From Azadirachta indica (Eukaryota > Streptophyta > Magnoliopsida > Sapindales > Meliaceae), in contig CM040444.1 in NCBI GenBank assembly GCA_022749755.1, positions 1,557,026-1,621,025 of the forward strand: a DNA stretch of 64,000 nucleotides. The letters run 5' to 3'. A model generated the notes under the pieces. It was not told where the DNA came from. It ran no database searches and saw nothing but the letters and a program-made list of their open reading frames with translations. The position numbers and the translations under genes are program-made. This document shows, piece by piece, positions 11,421 to 23,739 of this stretch. Position 1 is the first letter of the stretch. Every line of letters starts with the position of its first letter.

Positions 11421-13425
11421 CATATCCTTAAAGATGAAAGATCCAAGCTTGATATGAAGACCAAACAGTGCATATTTTTAGGTTATGACCAAGATAAGTT
11501 TGGCTATCAGTTATATGATCCAATTAGTAAGAAAATCATCAGAAGTTGAGATGTTGTATTTATGGAGGATCAAACTGCTGCAAACTTAGAGAAAGAAGAA
11601 AAGCCAGTGCCTTAGAACAATAGTGTGCCAGTTGACTTTGACATAGTTCCTCCCAAACTAAGAGAGGGTCAACATACAGATAATGTTCAAGATGATCAAC
11701 CAAATGTAGTTAATGCTAATGGTTCTACATAAGAAAGAGCAACAGAGGATGTCAAGTGGAGTAGCCAGTAGAGGAGATTCCTGCAATCTCACTTAGAAGA
11801 TCTACTAGGAGCAAACAAGTTTATACTAAATACTCTGTGCATGATTATATTTTGCTGACTGACATGGGAGAGCTTGAGTGCTATGAAGAAGCTATTGAAG
11901 ATGATCACAGAGTTGAGTGGATTGAAGCTATGTAGGATGAGAGGCGTTTTTTGAATGAAAACCATACTTTTGAGCTGGTCAAGTTGCCTAAAGGTAGGAA
12001 AGCACTAAATAACAAGTGGGTGTGCAAAATAAAGCATAAAGAACACAGTTTGAGGTCGCGGTATAAGGCAAGACTTGTTGTTAAAGGTTTTGGCCAGAGG
12101 AAAGGCATTGATTTTGGAGATATATTTTCTTCATTTGTAAAGATGACTTCTATCCATACAGTGCTTGGATTAGTAGCTAGTCTTGACTTAGAGTTTGAGC
12201 AAATGGACATGAAGACTGCTTTTCTTTATGGTGATTTGGAGGAAGAAATCTACATGGAGCAACCAAAAGGATTCAAAGTAAAAGGCAAAGAAGATTATGT
12301 TTGCAAACTAAAGAAGAGTTTTTATGGGTTAAAGTAAGGTCCGAGGCAATGGTATAGGAAATTTAAGTCAGTTATGTGGGAGTAAGGCTACAAGAAGACT
12401 ATTTCAGATAGTTATAGTTTTATGTAAAAATTCTTGGCTGATGATTTTATCATTCTTTTTTCTCTATGTAGATGACATTCTTGTTGTTGGTAAGAATACT
12501 TGCAGGATTGATGCTTTGAAGAAGCAATTAAATAAGTCTTTTTCCATGAAAGACTCAAGTGCTGTAAAGCAAATGTTAGGAATAACAATTGGACGGGACA
12601 GATCTGCAAGGAAGTTGTATTTGTCACAAGAGAAGTACATTCAAAAAGTATTTCAACAATTTCACATGAATAATGCTAAGGCCCTCTTGCTTCTCACTTC
12701 AAATTGAGCATTAAACAGCGTCCTACAACACTTGTTGAGAAAGAAGAGATGAAGAGAATTCTTTATGCTTCAGTAGTTGGAAGCTTAATGTATATCGTGG
12801 TATGTACCAGACTAGACATAACCCATGCAATTGGCACAGTGAGTTGTTTTCTCTCAAATCTGGGCAAAGAGCATTGAAATGCTGTGAGATGGATAATGAG
12901 ATATTTGTATGGTACATCTGACTTGAAGCTTTCTTTTGGTGAAGATAAACCTGTTTTAGTTGGCTTTACAGATGCAAACTTGGCTGGAGATATTGATTCT
13001 CGCAAGTCTACTTCCGGTTATCTGATTAACTTTGCATAGGGAGCTATGTCATGGCAATCTAGATTGCAAAAGTACGTTACTCTTTCAATAATAGAAGCAG
13101 AGTTCATTGCAGCAACTGAAGCCTGTAAAGAGTTGTTATGGATGAAAAAGTTTCTTAGGGAACTTAATTTTGAGCAAGAGAGGTATATGTTATTATGTGA
13201 CAACCAAAGCGCTATTCATCTTGGAAAGAATTCTTCTTTTCACTCAAGATCGAAGTATATTAATACTAGTTACCATTGAATACGGGATGTGTTAAATGCT
13301 AAATTATTAGATCTTGAGAAAGTTGACACAAAAGATAATGGTGCTGATATGTTAACAAAGTCATTACCGGGGTACAAATTTGAAACTTGCCGTTTGATCA
13401 CCGAAATGACGGATTTTTTCAAATA
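11421..13425 (+). pseudogene. Copia pol remnant: integrase end, reverse transcriptase, RNase H
   Basis: Starts in the C-terminal part of integrase (CIFLGYD, then YQLYDP). It continues through a linker (SLRRSTRSKQV, LLTDMGELE) into reverse transcriptase: NKWVCKIKHK, KARLVVKGFGQ, MDMKTAFLYGDLEEEIYMEQP, the catalytic LYVDDILVVG near 12465-12500, then YASVVGSLMY. RNase H follows, with GFTDANLAGDIDSRKSTSGY, EAEFIAATEA and DNQSAIHL. Breaks include a TAA at 12335 (expected Gln), a TAA at 12383, an extra base near 12461-12472 just before the YVDD box, a second frame change near 12690, and stops where the family has Trp (EH-stop-NAV, YH-stop-IRDV). Most stops fit C-to-T decay. The frame is dead. Confidence 0.85.
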
Positions 13426-13442
13426 GTCGTGATGGGGAGCTT

Positions 13443-14151
13443 TGTTGAGTTGGGTTTTACTCATATTTAGAGAAGACCCAATTTTGAAGCCCACATGGTT
13501 AAAAGGATTTTCGGTTTGTTTTGTGACTATATAAGGTATGTGTGTGAGAAGAGTAGTGCAAGTCGTAAGACAGAAAGACGTCACTTTTCCAGAAAATTTC
13601 AATCCTTTGTAGTTTTCATTAAGCTGACAATTGGGTGACGATTTGAACTCTATTTTGCCTTAAATTTTACGTGGATATTCTAAAGATATAGTTCTTGATT
13701 ATAGATGGTGTGATTGACCACTAGAACTCTCTAGCACGTTCAGAATTTACGTTTACAGTAGCTCTGATTTTCAAAATTTTTCTGCAGTCTTATTTTAACT
13801 CTTTCACTTTGGTGTTCATCTATTGATGTATTTGGTGAGGTTTTTTTTTGACTCTCACTTTGTAATTGAGTTCTTATTTGTTTTTAAGACTGAAATCTTG
13901 AAAGAAAACTCTCGTACTTCTTATTTGATGATAGTGAAAATTTTTTCGATCGTGATTTTTTCGATGATTTTTACTCTCACTCACATTGAAGGAAAGATTT
14001 TTTCACATAAATTTGGTGTCTCTTGTGTTTTTTTTTTTAACTTAATTATTCTTACTGTTTTTATTATTTTGATTTACTTGATTACTTCATTTTAGTTCAA
14101 GGAAGTGGGAAGAATTAAATTTGTACTACTTTATCTTGTTTTTTCCTAACA
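13443..14151 (+). repeat. Right LTR of the copia element
   Basis: Begins TGTTGAGTTGGG after a purine tract and ends CCTAACA. It matches the left LTR with scattered substitutions and small indels, so the insertion is not recent. Confidence 0.85.
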
Positions 14152-16639
14152 TAAAGAAGGTTGCTTTTTAAATTAAGAAAAAACTTAAAATCAAAATTAA
14201 TTACAAATAATAATATTGGTTTCTCTATCAATTAATAGAAAAAGAAAAAAATCATTTTACATAAGAAAAAAACTTTGCACAAGAAAAGAGAAAAAAAAAA
14301 CCCACAAATATCATGTTACTCCTTTTTCAAGTAAACTTTTATAGGCAAAAGAAAGAAAAAGATTGAATAGAAAATTTTTCCAGCACTTATATATGATCCA
14401 ATAAAACAAGTATAGTAAAGCTCTATTAAGCAATGACTCTAATGCAGTAGCGACAACTACTGTTTCTTCTTTTGTCTTGATGGAGGGGCAAATGATGATG
14501 CTTCTTTTTTCTTTTTCATTTTAAATTGGGCTTAAAATTATAAATTAGGGTTTTATGTTATTTCAATTTTAATTAAAAAACATAAAAAATTAAAATCTAA
14601 GGGTTTTAACACATATCTTCACCAATGTTTTAAATTGCAATATTTAGAAGTTGTTTGTTTTTTTAACTGAAGTGTGAATATAATTATTTATATATTTAAG
14701 AGTGTTTGTTTTTTAATTTATGTCTGAATATTTTATTAAAACATTTAAATATAATTAATTTAAAAATTTTTACTTAAATTTGAATGAGTAAATTTCTAAA
14801 TAATTTAATATTTTTATTTTTCAAAAATATCACTATTTTATTAAATTATTTACTAACAAAATTAAAATCTTAATTAACTATTTTTAATGTGTCTCTTTTT
14901 TATTGTGGATTCCTCTAGTTGTCTTTTCAATCTTATTTATTTATACTTTAATTATTGCAATAAATTTGTATATTTACATAATCACAATTATATTATAATA
15001 TGATTTATTATTTTTATTTAATTTTTATTATCTTTATATTATCGATTAAAAATTATTTTTTAAAAAAAATAAATCAAGCAAGTAATAATATATATACTAA
15101 TATAATTTATTAATTTTTTATTTATTATTGTACTAATATAATCAAAATTATTTAAATATAAGTATCTTATTTAAAAGGGTATATATGTTAAAATATCAAT
15201 TTTTACACTTTTTATTTTATCAAAACAAATAACTTAATATTTATTTTTAGATGTTTTAAAATAAAACACAAGTATATCATTTAGATTTAGATTTCAGTTA
15301 AATTCGTATTTTAATCATGTTCAGAGTTAAGACCAAAAAATAAAGGCTATCTTAAATGAAAAGTTTAAATAAAGACACACATACGTCTCCTATATTATTA
15401 GTTTATTAACACTATTTATTGCAATTACAAAGATGTCCTTAAAATTTTAATTTTGTAATAAAAGATAAAAATTAAAAAACCGTAATTTGGTTTATCAAAA
15501 TTATAAATTAGGGTTTTTCTTGTTTTTAATTTTAATTCAAAAACATGAAAGATAAAAATTATTCAGTGTGAGTTCCTATTTTCACATATTTAATGAAACC
15601 TAAGATGAGACTATATTAATTAAATATTTATGCATAAAATTATAGGTTTAAAAAGACAAATTAATGAGTCATTTTAATGGTGGTCTCAATATTTAATATT
15701 TGCAAATAATAAGACATATTTTTGTTCAATTACTTAAAATAAAGGTAAAGTGACAATAACTCTTAAAAGAAAGGTAAGGTGATTCCGTTAGTTTACGACT
15801 AACTAATAGTATTGGTAGATAAAATATAAGTATACACGGGATATTAAATATCCTAATGTTTGAAAAAATATAAAATATCTTTTTTAGCGTTAATACATTG
15901 TTAGACTAGAGAGGTGGAATAGTAAATGACTAAATGTCATTAAATTAAGTGATAAAAATTATATTAAATATATAATTTCTTTTTTTTGATAATTTTAAAA
16001 TGTGACTAAAGGCCGGTTTGTTTATTAAATTGAAGTCCGAATAAAATTAATAAAATATTTAAGAAATATTGTTTATCTTTTAACTTATTTTTGAAAACTT
16101 GTTATAAATATCTAAATACAATTAAGTTAAAAATTTTAATTTAAATTTGAATAATCAAATATCAATAAATTAAATATTTTATTTATTAATATTACTCTAG
16201 TTTACTATTTAATATTTATATATATTCATAACTTAACGCATTAATTTTATATATTATAGGAAATATATGTTAACATATCAGTTCAAATTTTTTAATTTTA
16301 TAAAAATAAATAATTTAATATTTATATTTAGATATATAAGATAAAAAACAAACATATCAATTAGATTCAAATTTCGATTAAATTTAAATTTTAGCTATAT
16401 TTAAATTTCAAACAAAATAATCAAACACTATCTTAAAAAATAAAAACAAAAAAATAAAGTGAGGATGACTATAAGGATTCTATCATCTGTGGGAGTATAC
16501 CAGAATAATTAAATAAACTACCAAAATCTAGAAATGCTGAAAATAGATAATCAATCAAGAATTTCTAAAATGAAACCACTGCAAGTAGTAAGGAGACATT
16601 TCTTTGTTTAATCTCAGAAGAAGTGTAAAAACAGAAACA
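14152..16639. other. AT-rich spacer, partly duplicated
   Basis: No gene seen. About 14270-14550 repeats 6890-7320 from the spacer beside copy A, confirming that the tandem units included this spacer. The rest (14600-16600) is very AT-rich, with repeated short motifs such as AAATTTGAAT and TTTAGAT but no defined element. Confidence 0.5.
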
Positions 16640-16990
16640 GAACAACCCTGCAAATACCTACTGAGCACCTAAAAATAGAAATCTATGAAACTAAAATTAG
16701 TATCAATCAATTTTAAAATATGGGTTTGAATCAAGGATGAAAATATTAACTGAATATAGATCGAGAATAAGATAAACTGGAGACATTCACGAAGGAGAAT
16801 TTTAAGAAAAATCCAGAAAAAAGAAAATTTTTCGAAAGCAGTTTCAAATATTTCTTTTTGAAGTGGCAATTGAGAGAAGGAAGAATCCATCCATTGATTA
16901 AATGACAGAAAATAGGGGAAAGAGAATTTGGCTGTAACGAAGAGAGATTTTTGTGGTGGATTTGCAATGATGTCTGCAATAAAATCAAAA
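16640..16990 (-). repeat. Orphan SABATH upstream module 2 (gene lost)
   Basis: Two blocks match SABATH 5' flanks. The first contains CTACTGAGCACC and TAGTATCAATCAATTTTAAA, like the flanks of copies A and D (about 6440 and 49100). The second contains CCATCCATTGATTAAATGAC then AGGGGAAAGAGAATTTGGCTG, like copies B, C and D (about 10190, 37540, 49260). No exon is found on the gene side (lower coordinates). It is best read as the surviving 5' flank of a lost copy. Confidence 0.6.
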
Positions 16991-17465
16991 GTAATTATCG
17001 TGGGATTGGTTAATTATATATAATACAACAATGGAATAAGAAAATTATTCAGTATCAAACTTACGAATAGATGTATGAACACAACAGTCTATCGTTGTGG
17101 CACCTGTTGGGAATATGCCCTCTACTTATGTGTAAGCAATTGCACATACTCATTCATATGTTGCAATATAAGCAAAACGTTAGGTTAAATATAACTGCTA
17201 AAAATGTAATTACTGTAATCAATGAAGTGAAAGATAGTGTGCAGCACTTACAATATCTTCGCGCCACCGTCTTGCATATGCTACTATGCTAATCCAATTC
17301 AAAATTATTGTAACGGTGTAGGTCTCAATGCGTGCCTTTAGAATAGCAATCTACTACAAGTACTCTGCATATAAGTCCTCCAAAATTCCTTGCGTAAGAT
17401 CTATAAACATATTCTGAAGTGTATTGTGGCAATACTTTTAATTTTGAAGGACCCTAACTCTGACA
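16991..17465. other. Unassigned sequence before the gap
   Basis: Higher GC than the surroundings around 17090-17420. On the minus strand short open stretches are followed by GTAAG-like donors (for example near 17250), so exons of a broken gene cut by the gap are possible. No family was recognised. Confidence 0.25.
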
Positions 17466-17565
17466 NNNNNNNNNNNNNNNNNNNNNNNNNNNNNNNNNNN
17501 NNNNNNNNNNNNNNNNNNNNNNNNNNNNNNNNNNNNNNNNNNNNNNNNNNNNNNNNNNNNNNNNN
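17466..17565. other. Assembly gap (100 N)
   Basis: Exactly 100 N, the usual placeholder for a gap of unknown size. Distances across it are not reliable. Confidence 0.98.
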
Positions 17566-17698
17566 TAAATAAATATAATTGTTAAATATAATGTCAAAAT
17601 TACTCAATTAAAGTTACAAAAATTCAAAATTAGCCATAAAATAAAATAAAATTAAACTTTAACATTAATTGAAAAATGAATTTTTTAACAATAAAATA

Positions 17699-18597
17699 TG
17701 TTGTAGGAAGATCCTTTGACAACCATGTGATCACATCCATGACTCAAAAATAAATACTGACATGGCAAGAGATGAGATATACAATTGTGGCACGTGAGGA
17801 GCAAGTGAATTACAAGGATGGCCAGCTCATAAATGTGTCCGAGCCACCACAATACAGCCGACATCTTGGGTCTTAGGCCACAAGCTTAAGAGTGAAACAC
17901 ACAAACTGAGCCTATTAGGTGGTAGTAGCCTAAAGAATAGGTCTTGCAACACCTGATTTGCAATCATGGTCCTAAAACTAAAAAGCTCTTAATCATGACA
18001 TAAACATATGGGATTCATTACAAGGACAAACGAAAATAATTCCACCTAAGCCTTCATCTAACAACAATCAATAAGAAAGTGACACCTAGGATAAAGGATA
18101 ATAGAGGTTTAGTGTCTTTGACATAGAATGATTGCATAAAAATAAAAGTCCAATAAATGGTACAATCTTTATGATGGTTAGTATAGTGGTTGCATGAAAG
18201 GAATTTTTAGAAGGAAACTCATCTTTTCCTACACTTATATAAATCACGAACTTTTTCAGCTAAAGGGTTCAATAATTTCTACACAATCCCTCTTACTACT
18301 TAAAATATATGCATAAACATTTGTGTTCCCAACTTATCATTTCTCCCATACATATTTGCCTAACTTGAGCATCAGAGGCGGTTCTCCAGCAACACCACTA
18401 GCGCCTACTGATATTTTTTTGCCTAGTAGCTAGAACTAAGGTTGAAGCCTAGTGTTGTTTGAGGCTTTTTTACTACTAGATTTGAGCTACTTATTAATGT
18501 GACACAACTATCCTGTCGTGGGTATAAATACTATTTGTTGACTGGTTTCGTCTTATGTGGAATACACATGGTAGTGAGCTTAATTTCGGCTTCAACA
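17699..18597 (+). repeat. Left LTR of the gypsy element
   Basis: TGTTGTAGGAAG to TTCAACA. It aligns with 28244-29160 across its length (shared blocks GAGATATACAA, AAGTGAATTACAAGGATGG, ATCTTTTCCTACAC, GAATACACATGGTAGTG). A TATA-like TATAAATA lies near 18521. Confidence 0.88.
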
Positions 18598-18617
18598 TTT
18601 GGCATTGTTTGTGGGGA
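18598..18617 (+). other. Gypsy primer-binding site
   Basis: Right after the LTR: TTTGGCATTGTTTGTGGGGA, close to the TTTGGCGCCGTCTGTGGGGA form common in plant gypsy elements, with transitions at CG-like positions. Confidence 0.65.
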
Positions 18618-19159
18618 ATGTAATGAAAAGCCATTATCTATGATGAGAAATTGGTGCACAAGCAAGAACAACAACGCAGGAAACATTGATACAACTTGCA
18701 ATGAGCAAAAAGCGACTATATTAGTACGTGAAATGGGGGAAAGAGCAAACCGGGAACAAAATATAGTTTCCTACCCTATAACGCGAAACTCAAAGAATGA
18801 GAACTTGAAGAATCAACTCAGAATTTTGCTACAATAGAATGAGGGATTAGTACAATAGGTTAAGGATTTGCAGTCTTAGGTAGAAAGAGACAAGAGGATA
18901 AGAGGCTAATGAATGCCATAATGGCAAGTGTGAGGCAGGCATCCGTTTGGGATACATAAAACCAATGGGAAAAAAGACTGTGTCAAGTGGAGCCAGCGTA
19001 TCTTGGCACTGTTGTTTGCAGGTAGAATTAGGAGGAATGGCCACAACATAGGCGAGAGAACATGAACATCCTGGTGCAGCATCGCTGTTATAAGGGGTAT
19101 ATCACCATCACCATGAATGCATGCTAGTTCTTGGATCCAAGTGTGGGATGAACATGCAC

Positions 19160-20075
19160 TTAGCGAGGACACAGAGGATGACCCCCATAAAAACCATCAT
19201 ATTACCAAGCAGCGTGTGGCAGGGGATGTGGAAAATCCTACCTTCGACACGTGGTATAGCATAAGGCAACTAGAGGAAATGATAGTAAGTTTGCAAAGGA
19301 CAGCTCAAGAGTCGCATTGGTTAGAGGATTCTTTGATACTACCAACGAGGACGACTAATACAAAACTTTACTATGCCATAATTGCATACGTATACTGAAT
19401 ATACAGACCCATTGATGCACTTACACATACACCAAAAACTAATTGAGGTACAAGAAGTTACGGATAGTGATATATGCAGACTTTTTTCCTTTGACCTTAT
19501 GAGGCCTACTAGAGGACAGTACGAGAAAATGAAGCCTACAAGTATCAATTTGTTCTCCTACCTCTGTGTCGAGTTTGTGAATTGCTTTTGTAGCACCAGA
19601 GAGCTAGAGAGAGATCCCAATACTTTTTTTAATGTAAAGCAAAACGAGTAAGAGACCAATAAGGCATTTATACAACATTCCCACCATGCCGTAATTTAGT
19701 TGAGAGTGTACGATGACCCTAACACTCTAAAAGATTAGTAACACTAGAAAAAAGCAATTATTGCAATTGTTGAGAGGCTTTTTTCCCAAAACATATATTG
19801 AGGCGCACGAATGAACATTGAACTTCATCGAGACTAATGCTTATAAAGCAGAGAAGTTAATGACAAAGCATGCCCAAAGCAAGTTAAGGATGGAAACAGA
19901 GATCCTTACCAAGCACCAAGACAATGATGGTAAGAGAAAAAAACCCAGTAGAGACTCAATATCGATGTTGAAACCAAGGCCTCAACCCTTTTCCTACGAC
20001 GATCCCTCACCACGGCATCAATTTTATGCCCTAAGGCACCAGTTTGTAATTCAAATTCTTAAAGTACCATTATAG
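19160..20075 (+). pseudogene. Gypsy gag remnant
   Basis: Readable in pieces: a region around 19400-19650 with YEKMKPTSINLFSYL and RELERDPNTFFNVKQNE matches the retrotransposon gag pattern of Tat-like elements (Lys-Pro-x-Ser-Ile, then Leu/Phe-x-Val-Lys-Gln). A lysine-rich tail (EKLMTKHAQSKL) follows near 19850. Stops and frame changes break it. In an active element it would form the particle shell. Confidence 0.7.
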
Positions 20076-20493
20076 GAGAAGCATCAAATTAGAGGAGAAC
20101 CATAGAAAGACAACCCACTGAAAGAGAAGTCGAGCCCTTTCCTGAAGTTGTTATCCTAGTACAAGTCCTATATAGCATTAAACACCTCGGTGAAGTAAAT
20201 TTTATGAAAATAAGGAATGCAGGACTGCTAACTAAGCCACACCCTTTGGATGGTAATATGTCTCAAAAAAATAAGATAAAATTTTATAACTTTCGCCAAG
20301 ATTGGGAACATAACACCTCATAATGCTTTGAGCTATGGGAACAGATAGAAGCTTTGGTCTGCAACAATTACTTAGACAAGTAATTGGCAATGCTGGGGGA
20401 CCAATTTGGCAAAGGAATTATAGATGTTGTAGGCACATTCTCTGACAATAAAAGATAGCCGATACATGTGAATGCTATCACAGAAAGCCCTAT

Positions 20494-21234
20494 TGTTGGG
20501 ATAAACTAATACAAATCAATTTGCGGAAGCACAATAATTACCTTATCCCCTCTTGCGTAAACCTAATAAGAAACAAACAAATAGAGCAACAATCTTTGGA
20601 CATAAAATCAATTCTTAGACCGCAACCACATTATCAACAAAACAATCATAACACAATCAATTTTAACGTGAAAAACCTCCCCAATGTAAGAAGTAAAAAA
20701 TCACGGAACCATAGTTCACCCAAAAAACTCCATTATAATCAAATAATGGGAATACACAATTTCTCTCTAGTTAAAACTAAAGGTACACATCCACAATATT
20801 TTCAAGATCACACAATCTTGGCAAACAATCAAGTTTTACAAAAAAATTAGAGAGAGTTCAAGAAAAACATCACCAAAATGGTGGTTTAACTTCCAACCAC
20901 GAACTCTGGAGAAATGGAGCTCTAAATCTGATATGCACCGTACAAAATTCAGTCCTTTGAGTTAGGAAACTACTGGTAAAATTTCAGCTCAATCGGACCA
21001 CAAATTGACCTTCAATCAGCCACTTAATCAAAACTGTTATGATTTTACTATTCTGCCTCTCTAAACGATGAACAGTACCCACCTCTCTCTTCTTAACATA
21101 TATATATATATATATTACAGCAAATTAAACACTAAACCTTACTTGAGAAAAGATCAAAATATTCTTAACCTAATTGAGCTTAGTTACTATTGAGGAAAAA
21201 ATTTGGACTATCTCTAAATAGGAGGAAACCCAAC
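20494..21234. mobile_element. Nested solo LTR, copia-like
   Basis: Starts TGTTGGGATAAAC and holds the pattern ATTTTAACGTGAAAAACCTCC then a run ending ATCACGGAACC, typical of certain plant copia LTRs. A (TA)n run lies at about 21097-21116. The right end is near CCCAAC at 21229-21234; CCTAT before and CCTAAT after may be a decayed target duplication. No internal region is present. It lies between gypsy gag and protease, so it inserted later and lost its interior by LTR recombination. Confidence 0.55.
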
Positions 21235-21339
21235 CTAATACCTACCTTAGCTAAGAGTTTGAATAAATCCAGGAAAGCATAAGCTTAAGGCCATATTCAT
21301 GGGGACGAGTGTATAACGGTGGGCTTGGGCACAAGAAAG

Positions 21340-21610
21340 CAAAAAAGGACCAGAACATTCACTAGCCCTATTATGTTCACAGACAAAGATGCGAGGGGAG
21401 TCCTATGATAATGCCTTGGTGATAAGTTTGAACAAAGGAAGAAGACACATATCCCACATATGCCTCAATGGTAGGGAGTTTGGTGAACATTCTTTTCAAG
21501 CACACCAAGGACCTAGTAGGGGCATTAACTTAAAAGAAGCATTGATGCCATTAGTTGGTTTCTTCAAAGAAAGCGTTGGCCAGTGGGAATGATTTCATTG
21601 TCAATTAAAC
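21340..21610 (+). pseudogene. Gypsy protease-region remnant
   Basis: The frame at about 21375-21430 reads TDKDARG then YDNALVISL, the conserved lead-in to the retropepsin domain of Tat-like gypsy elements. The catalytic Asp region after it is too decayed to read. Confidence 0.5.
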
Positions 21611-21939
21611 TAAGAGCATGGACGAATTTATTGATGGTGATGGTGAAGTTTATGGTAATCGACCAACCCAGCCTCTAGAATGCCGTTCTGAGCTATCCCT
21701 TTATGTAATGATAAAGGTATGCATATTCCTCTACTATATGAAAATGAAGATATCAACAAAGGAGGCCGTTATCACCATCCGTAGGGATGCTACTGTAGAA
21801 ACTACTCTTATATACATCTTCAACATAGATCTTACCAATGTTATAAAGATAGGTGTCGCAATAAAGGAGTCACTTTGATGAAAATTAGGGACCTTTCTTA
21901 CGGAGTACGCAAACATGGTTTCATGGACACATGGTGACA

Positions 21940-22560
21940 CATCAAGGATCGATCCGAGCTTGGCCTCCTGCCAACTTAATATCAAACCACACTTCAAATC
22001 AATCATTCATCGACAGTGCCTATTTAATTAGGAGTGATGTGACACTATAGAGGAAAATGTGGAGAAACTCCTTGAAGCACAATGATTTCATCAGGGACTT
22101 CAATTATCCATAGTGCCAGTAAGAAAGGCCACAGGGAAGTGAAAGACATGTGCATGGACTTCATTAATCCAAATAATGATTGTCCACTAGATAGCTTTAC
22201 CCTCCCATATATTGACTAGCTTATGAAGGCCACGATTGGACATGAACTCCTCAATTTCATGGACGGTTTTTTTTAGTATAACTAGATCACCATACACCCT
22301 ACAGATTAGGAGAATATGACCTTAATTACTGATAAGAGCCTTTATTATTGATAGGGTGTAACTAGATTAACATGCATATTGTTAAATAAGCTGTTTCAGA
22401 ATCAAATCGGCCATATGATGAAAGTATATATTGATGACATGTTGACCAAATAAGAGAAAATTACAAATCACGTGGCTCAATTAAAAGCCATTTTTAATGT
22501 GTTACAAGGAGCATATATGAAGCGAATCCTGACAAAATCAAAGCCATCCTTGATATGCAA
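21940..22560 (+). pseudogene. Gypsy reverse transcriptase remnant
   Basis: Readable pieces in two frames: IDPSLASCQLNIKP near 21950, KATGK-stop-KTC near 22115 (family Trp replaced by TGA), DCPLDSFTLPYID near 22180, and the catalytic-loop region MKVYIDDMLTK near 22420. Frameshifts separate these pieces, so no working enzyme is possible. Confidence 0.75.
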
Positions 22561-23169
22561 CTGTCACGGAACTTGAAAGAGATGCAATAATTGTAGAGAA
22601 GGATTGTAATACTAAACCATTTCATCATTAAGACGACTGATAAATGCCATCCTTTCTTCAAAGCCTTGAACAAGGAAAATCTATGAAGTGGACAGAGGAA
22701 TACGTGGATGCTTTCATGTGGCCAAAAGGATATTTAGCAACACTGCTAGTGCTATCTAAACAACTTAGTGAAGAGCGATTGTTTCTTTACCTTGCCCTTT
22801 CAAATATAGTGATCAGCTCAATGCTACTACGAGGGAGGATGACATGTAAAGACTAGTATATTACACCAGCTGTGAGTTGTTGGATGTAGAGACGTACTAC
22901 ATGATAGTAGAAAAATTGGCCTTGTCCTTGGTCATTACATTGCGATGATTGTGACCAGATTTCTAAGAACAAGCTATAACGGTACTCATCAACCAATTGT
23001 TATGGTAGATCTCGTAAAAAATAGACATGTCAAGAAGGTTAATTCACTGAGCATTAAAAGTTGACTGAATTGAACATTTGGCAGCTAAAAGACAAATCGT
23101 CATCAATTTCATAACTAACAACTTGAGGCGAAGGTTTACCATGGTGGAAGTTAAGATCCCAGAACTACG

Positions 23170-23450
23170 ATAAAGCACAAATAGAGAGACAATACTGTCT
23201 CAATACTTCATGTTAACGGATCATTGAACATTCAGGGAAGCAACATCAATTTAGTGCTGACTAGCCCAGAATAGGACGAGATATGATAGCTTTAAAATTC
23301 CTTTTCAAAGCTTCAAATAATGAGGTAGAGTACAAAGCTTTGGTTATAGGTATAAAGTTGGCAAAACACTTAAGGGCTAAAAAATTGAAAATCAAGAATG
23401 ACTCCAATTGCTGGTGAACTAAATAAACTAGAGAACATGTAAACATATAT
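23170..23450 (+). pseudogene. Gypsy RNase H remnant
   Basis: The frame around 23310-23400 reads ASNNEVEYKALVIGIKLAK then KKLKIKNDSN, matching the NNEAEYEAL-GL-LA and xDSQL motifs of gypsy RNase H. The Glu and Asp positions are still visible but several stops interrupt the domain. Confidence 0.7.
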
Positions 23451-23739
23451 GGAGAAAGTTAAGGAGTAGATTGATAGATTCAAGACAACAGAGATTGAAC
23501 AAATACTACGACAATAAAACTCGCTGGCAGAATACTAGCCAGACTTACAATGACAAAATTCAGTAACCAAAGTGATGTCCCCATCAAACACTTGGGGTCC
23601 TCAATATCTCCTATGTAAGCCCTAGGGAAGTTATCGAGATGTTAATGACGAAAATATGGGTGGCTATGGTGGTCATATACAAGGTAATGCAGTACACTCT
23701 GGTTAATGAGGTTTTATATTGTTATGGATTCTTTCTTTC

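Larger units (their letters stand above)
10710..14151 (+). mobile_element. Ty1/copia retrotransposon, internally deleted, both LTRs present
   Basis: LTRs of 678 bp (10710-11387) and 709 bp (13443-14151) flank a shortened interior. A primer-binding site complementary to initiator Met tRNA (TGGTATCAGA, 11391-11400) follows the left LTR, and a purine-rich tract (GATGGGGAGC) precedes the right LTR. The 3' LTR runs TGTTGAG to TAACA; the 5' LTR starts GGTTGAG. Possible target duplications are TACAG (10705-10709) and TAAAG (14152-14156), with one mismatch. Gag, protease and most of integrase are missing; the end of integrase, reverse transcriptase and RNase H remain but are broken. The element cannot move by itself. 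It splits the spacer that belongs to the SABATH B unit, so it arrived after that duplication. Confidence 0.9.

Noticed and set aside
17041..17465. Exon-like stretches on the minus strand before the gap
   Set aside because: Splice-like signals are present, but frames are short with stops and no family was recognised.
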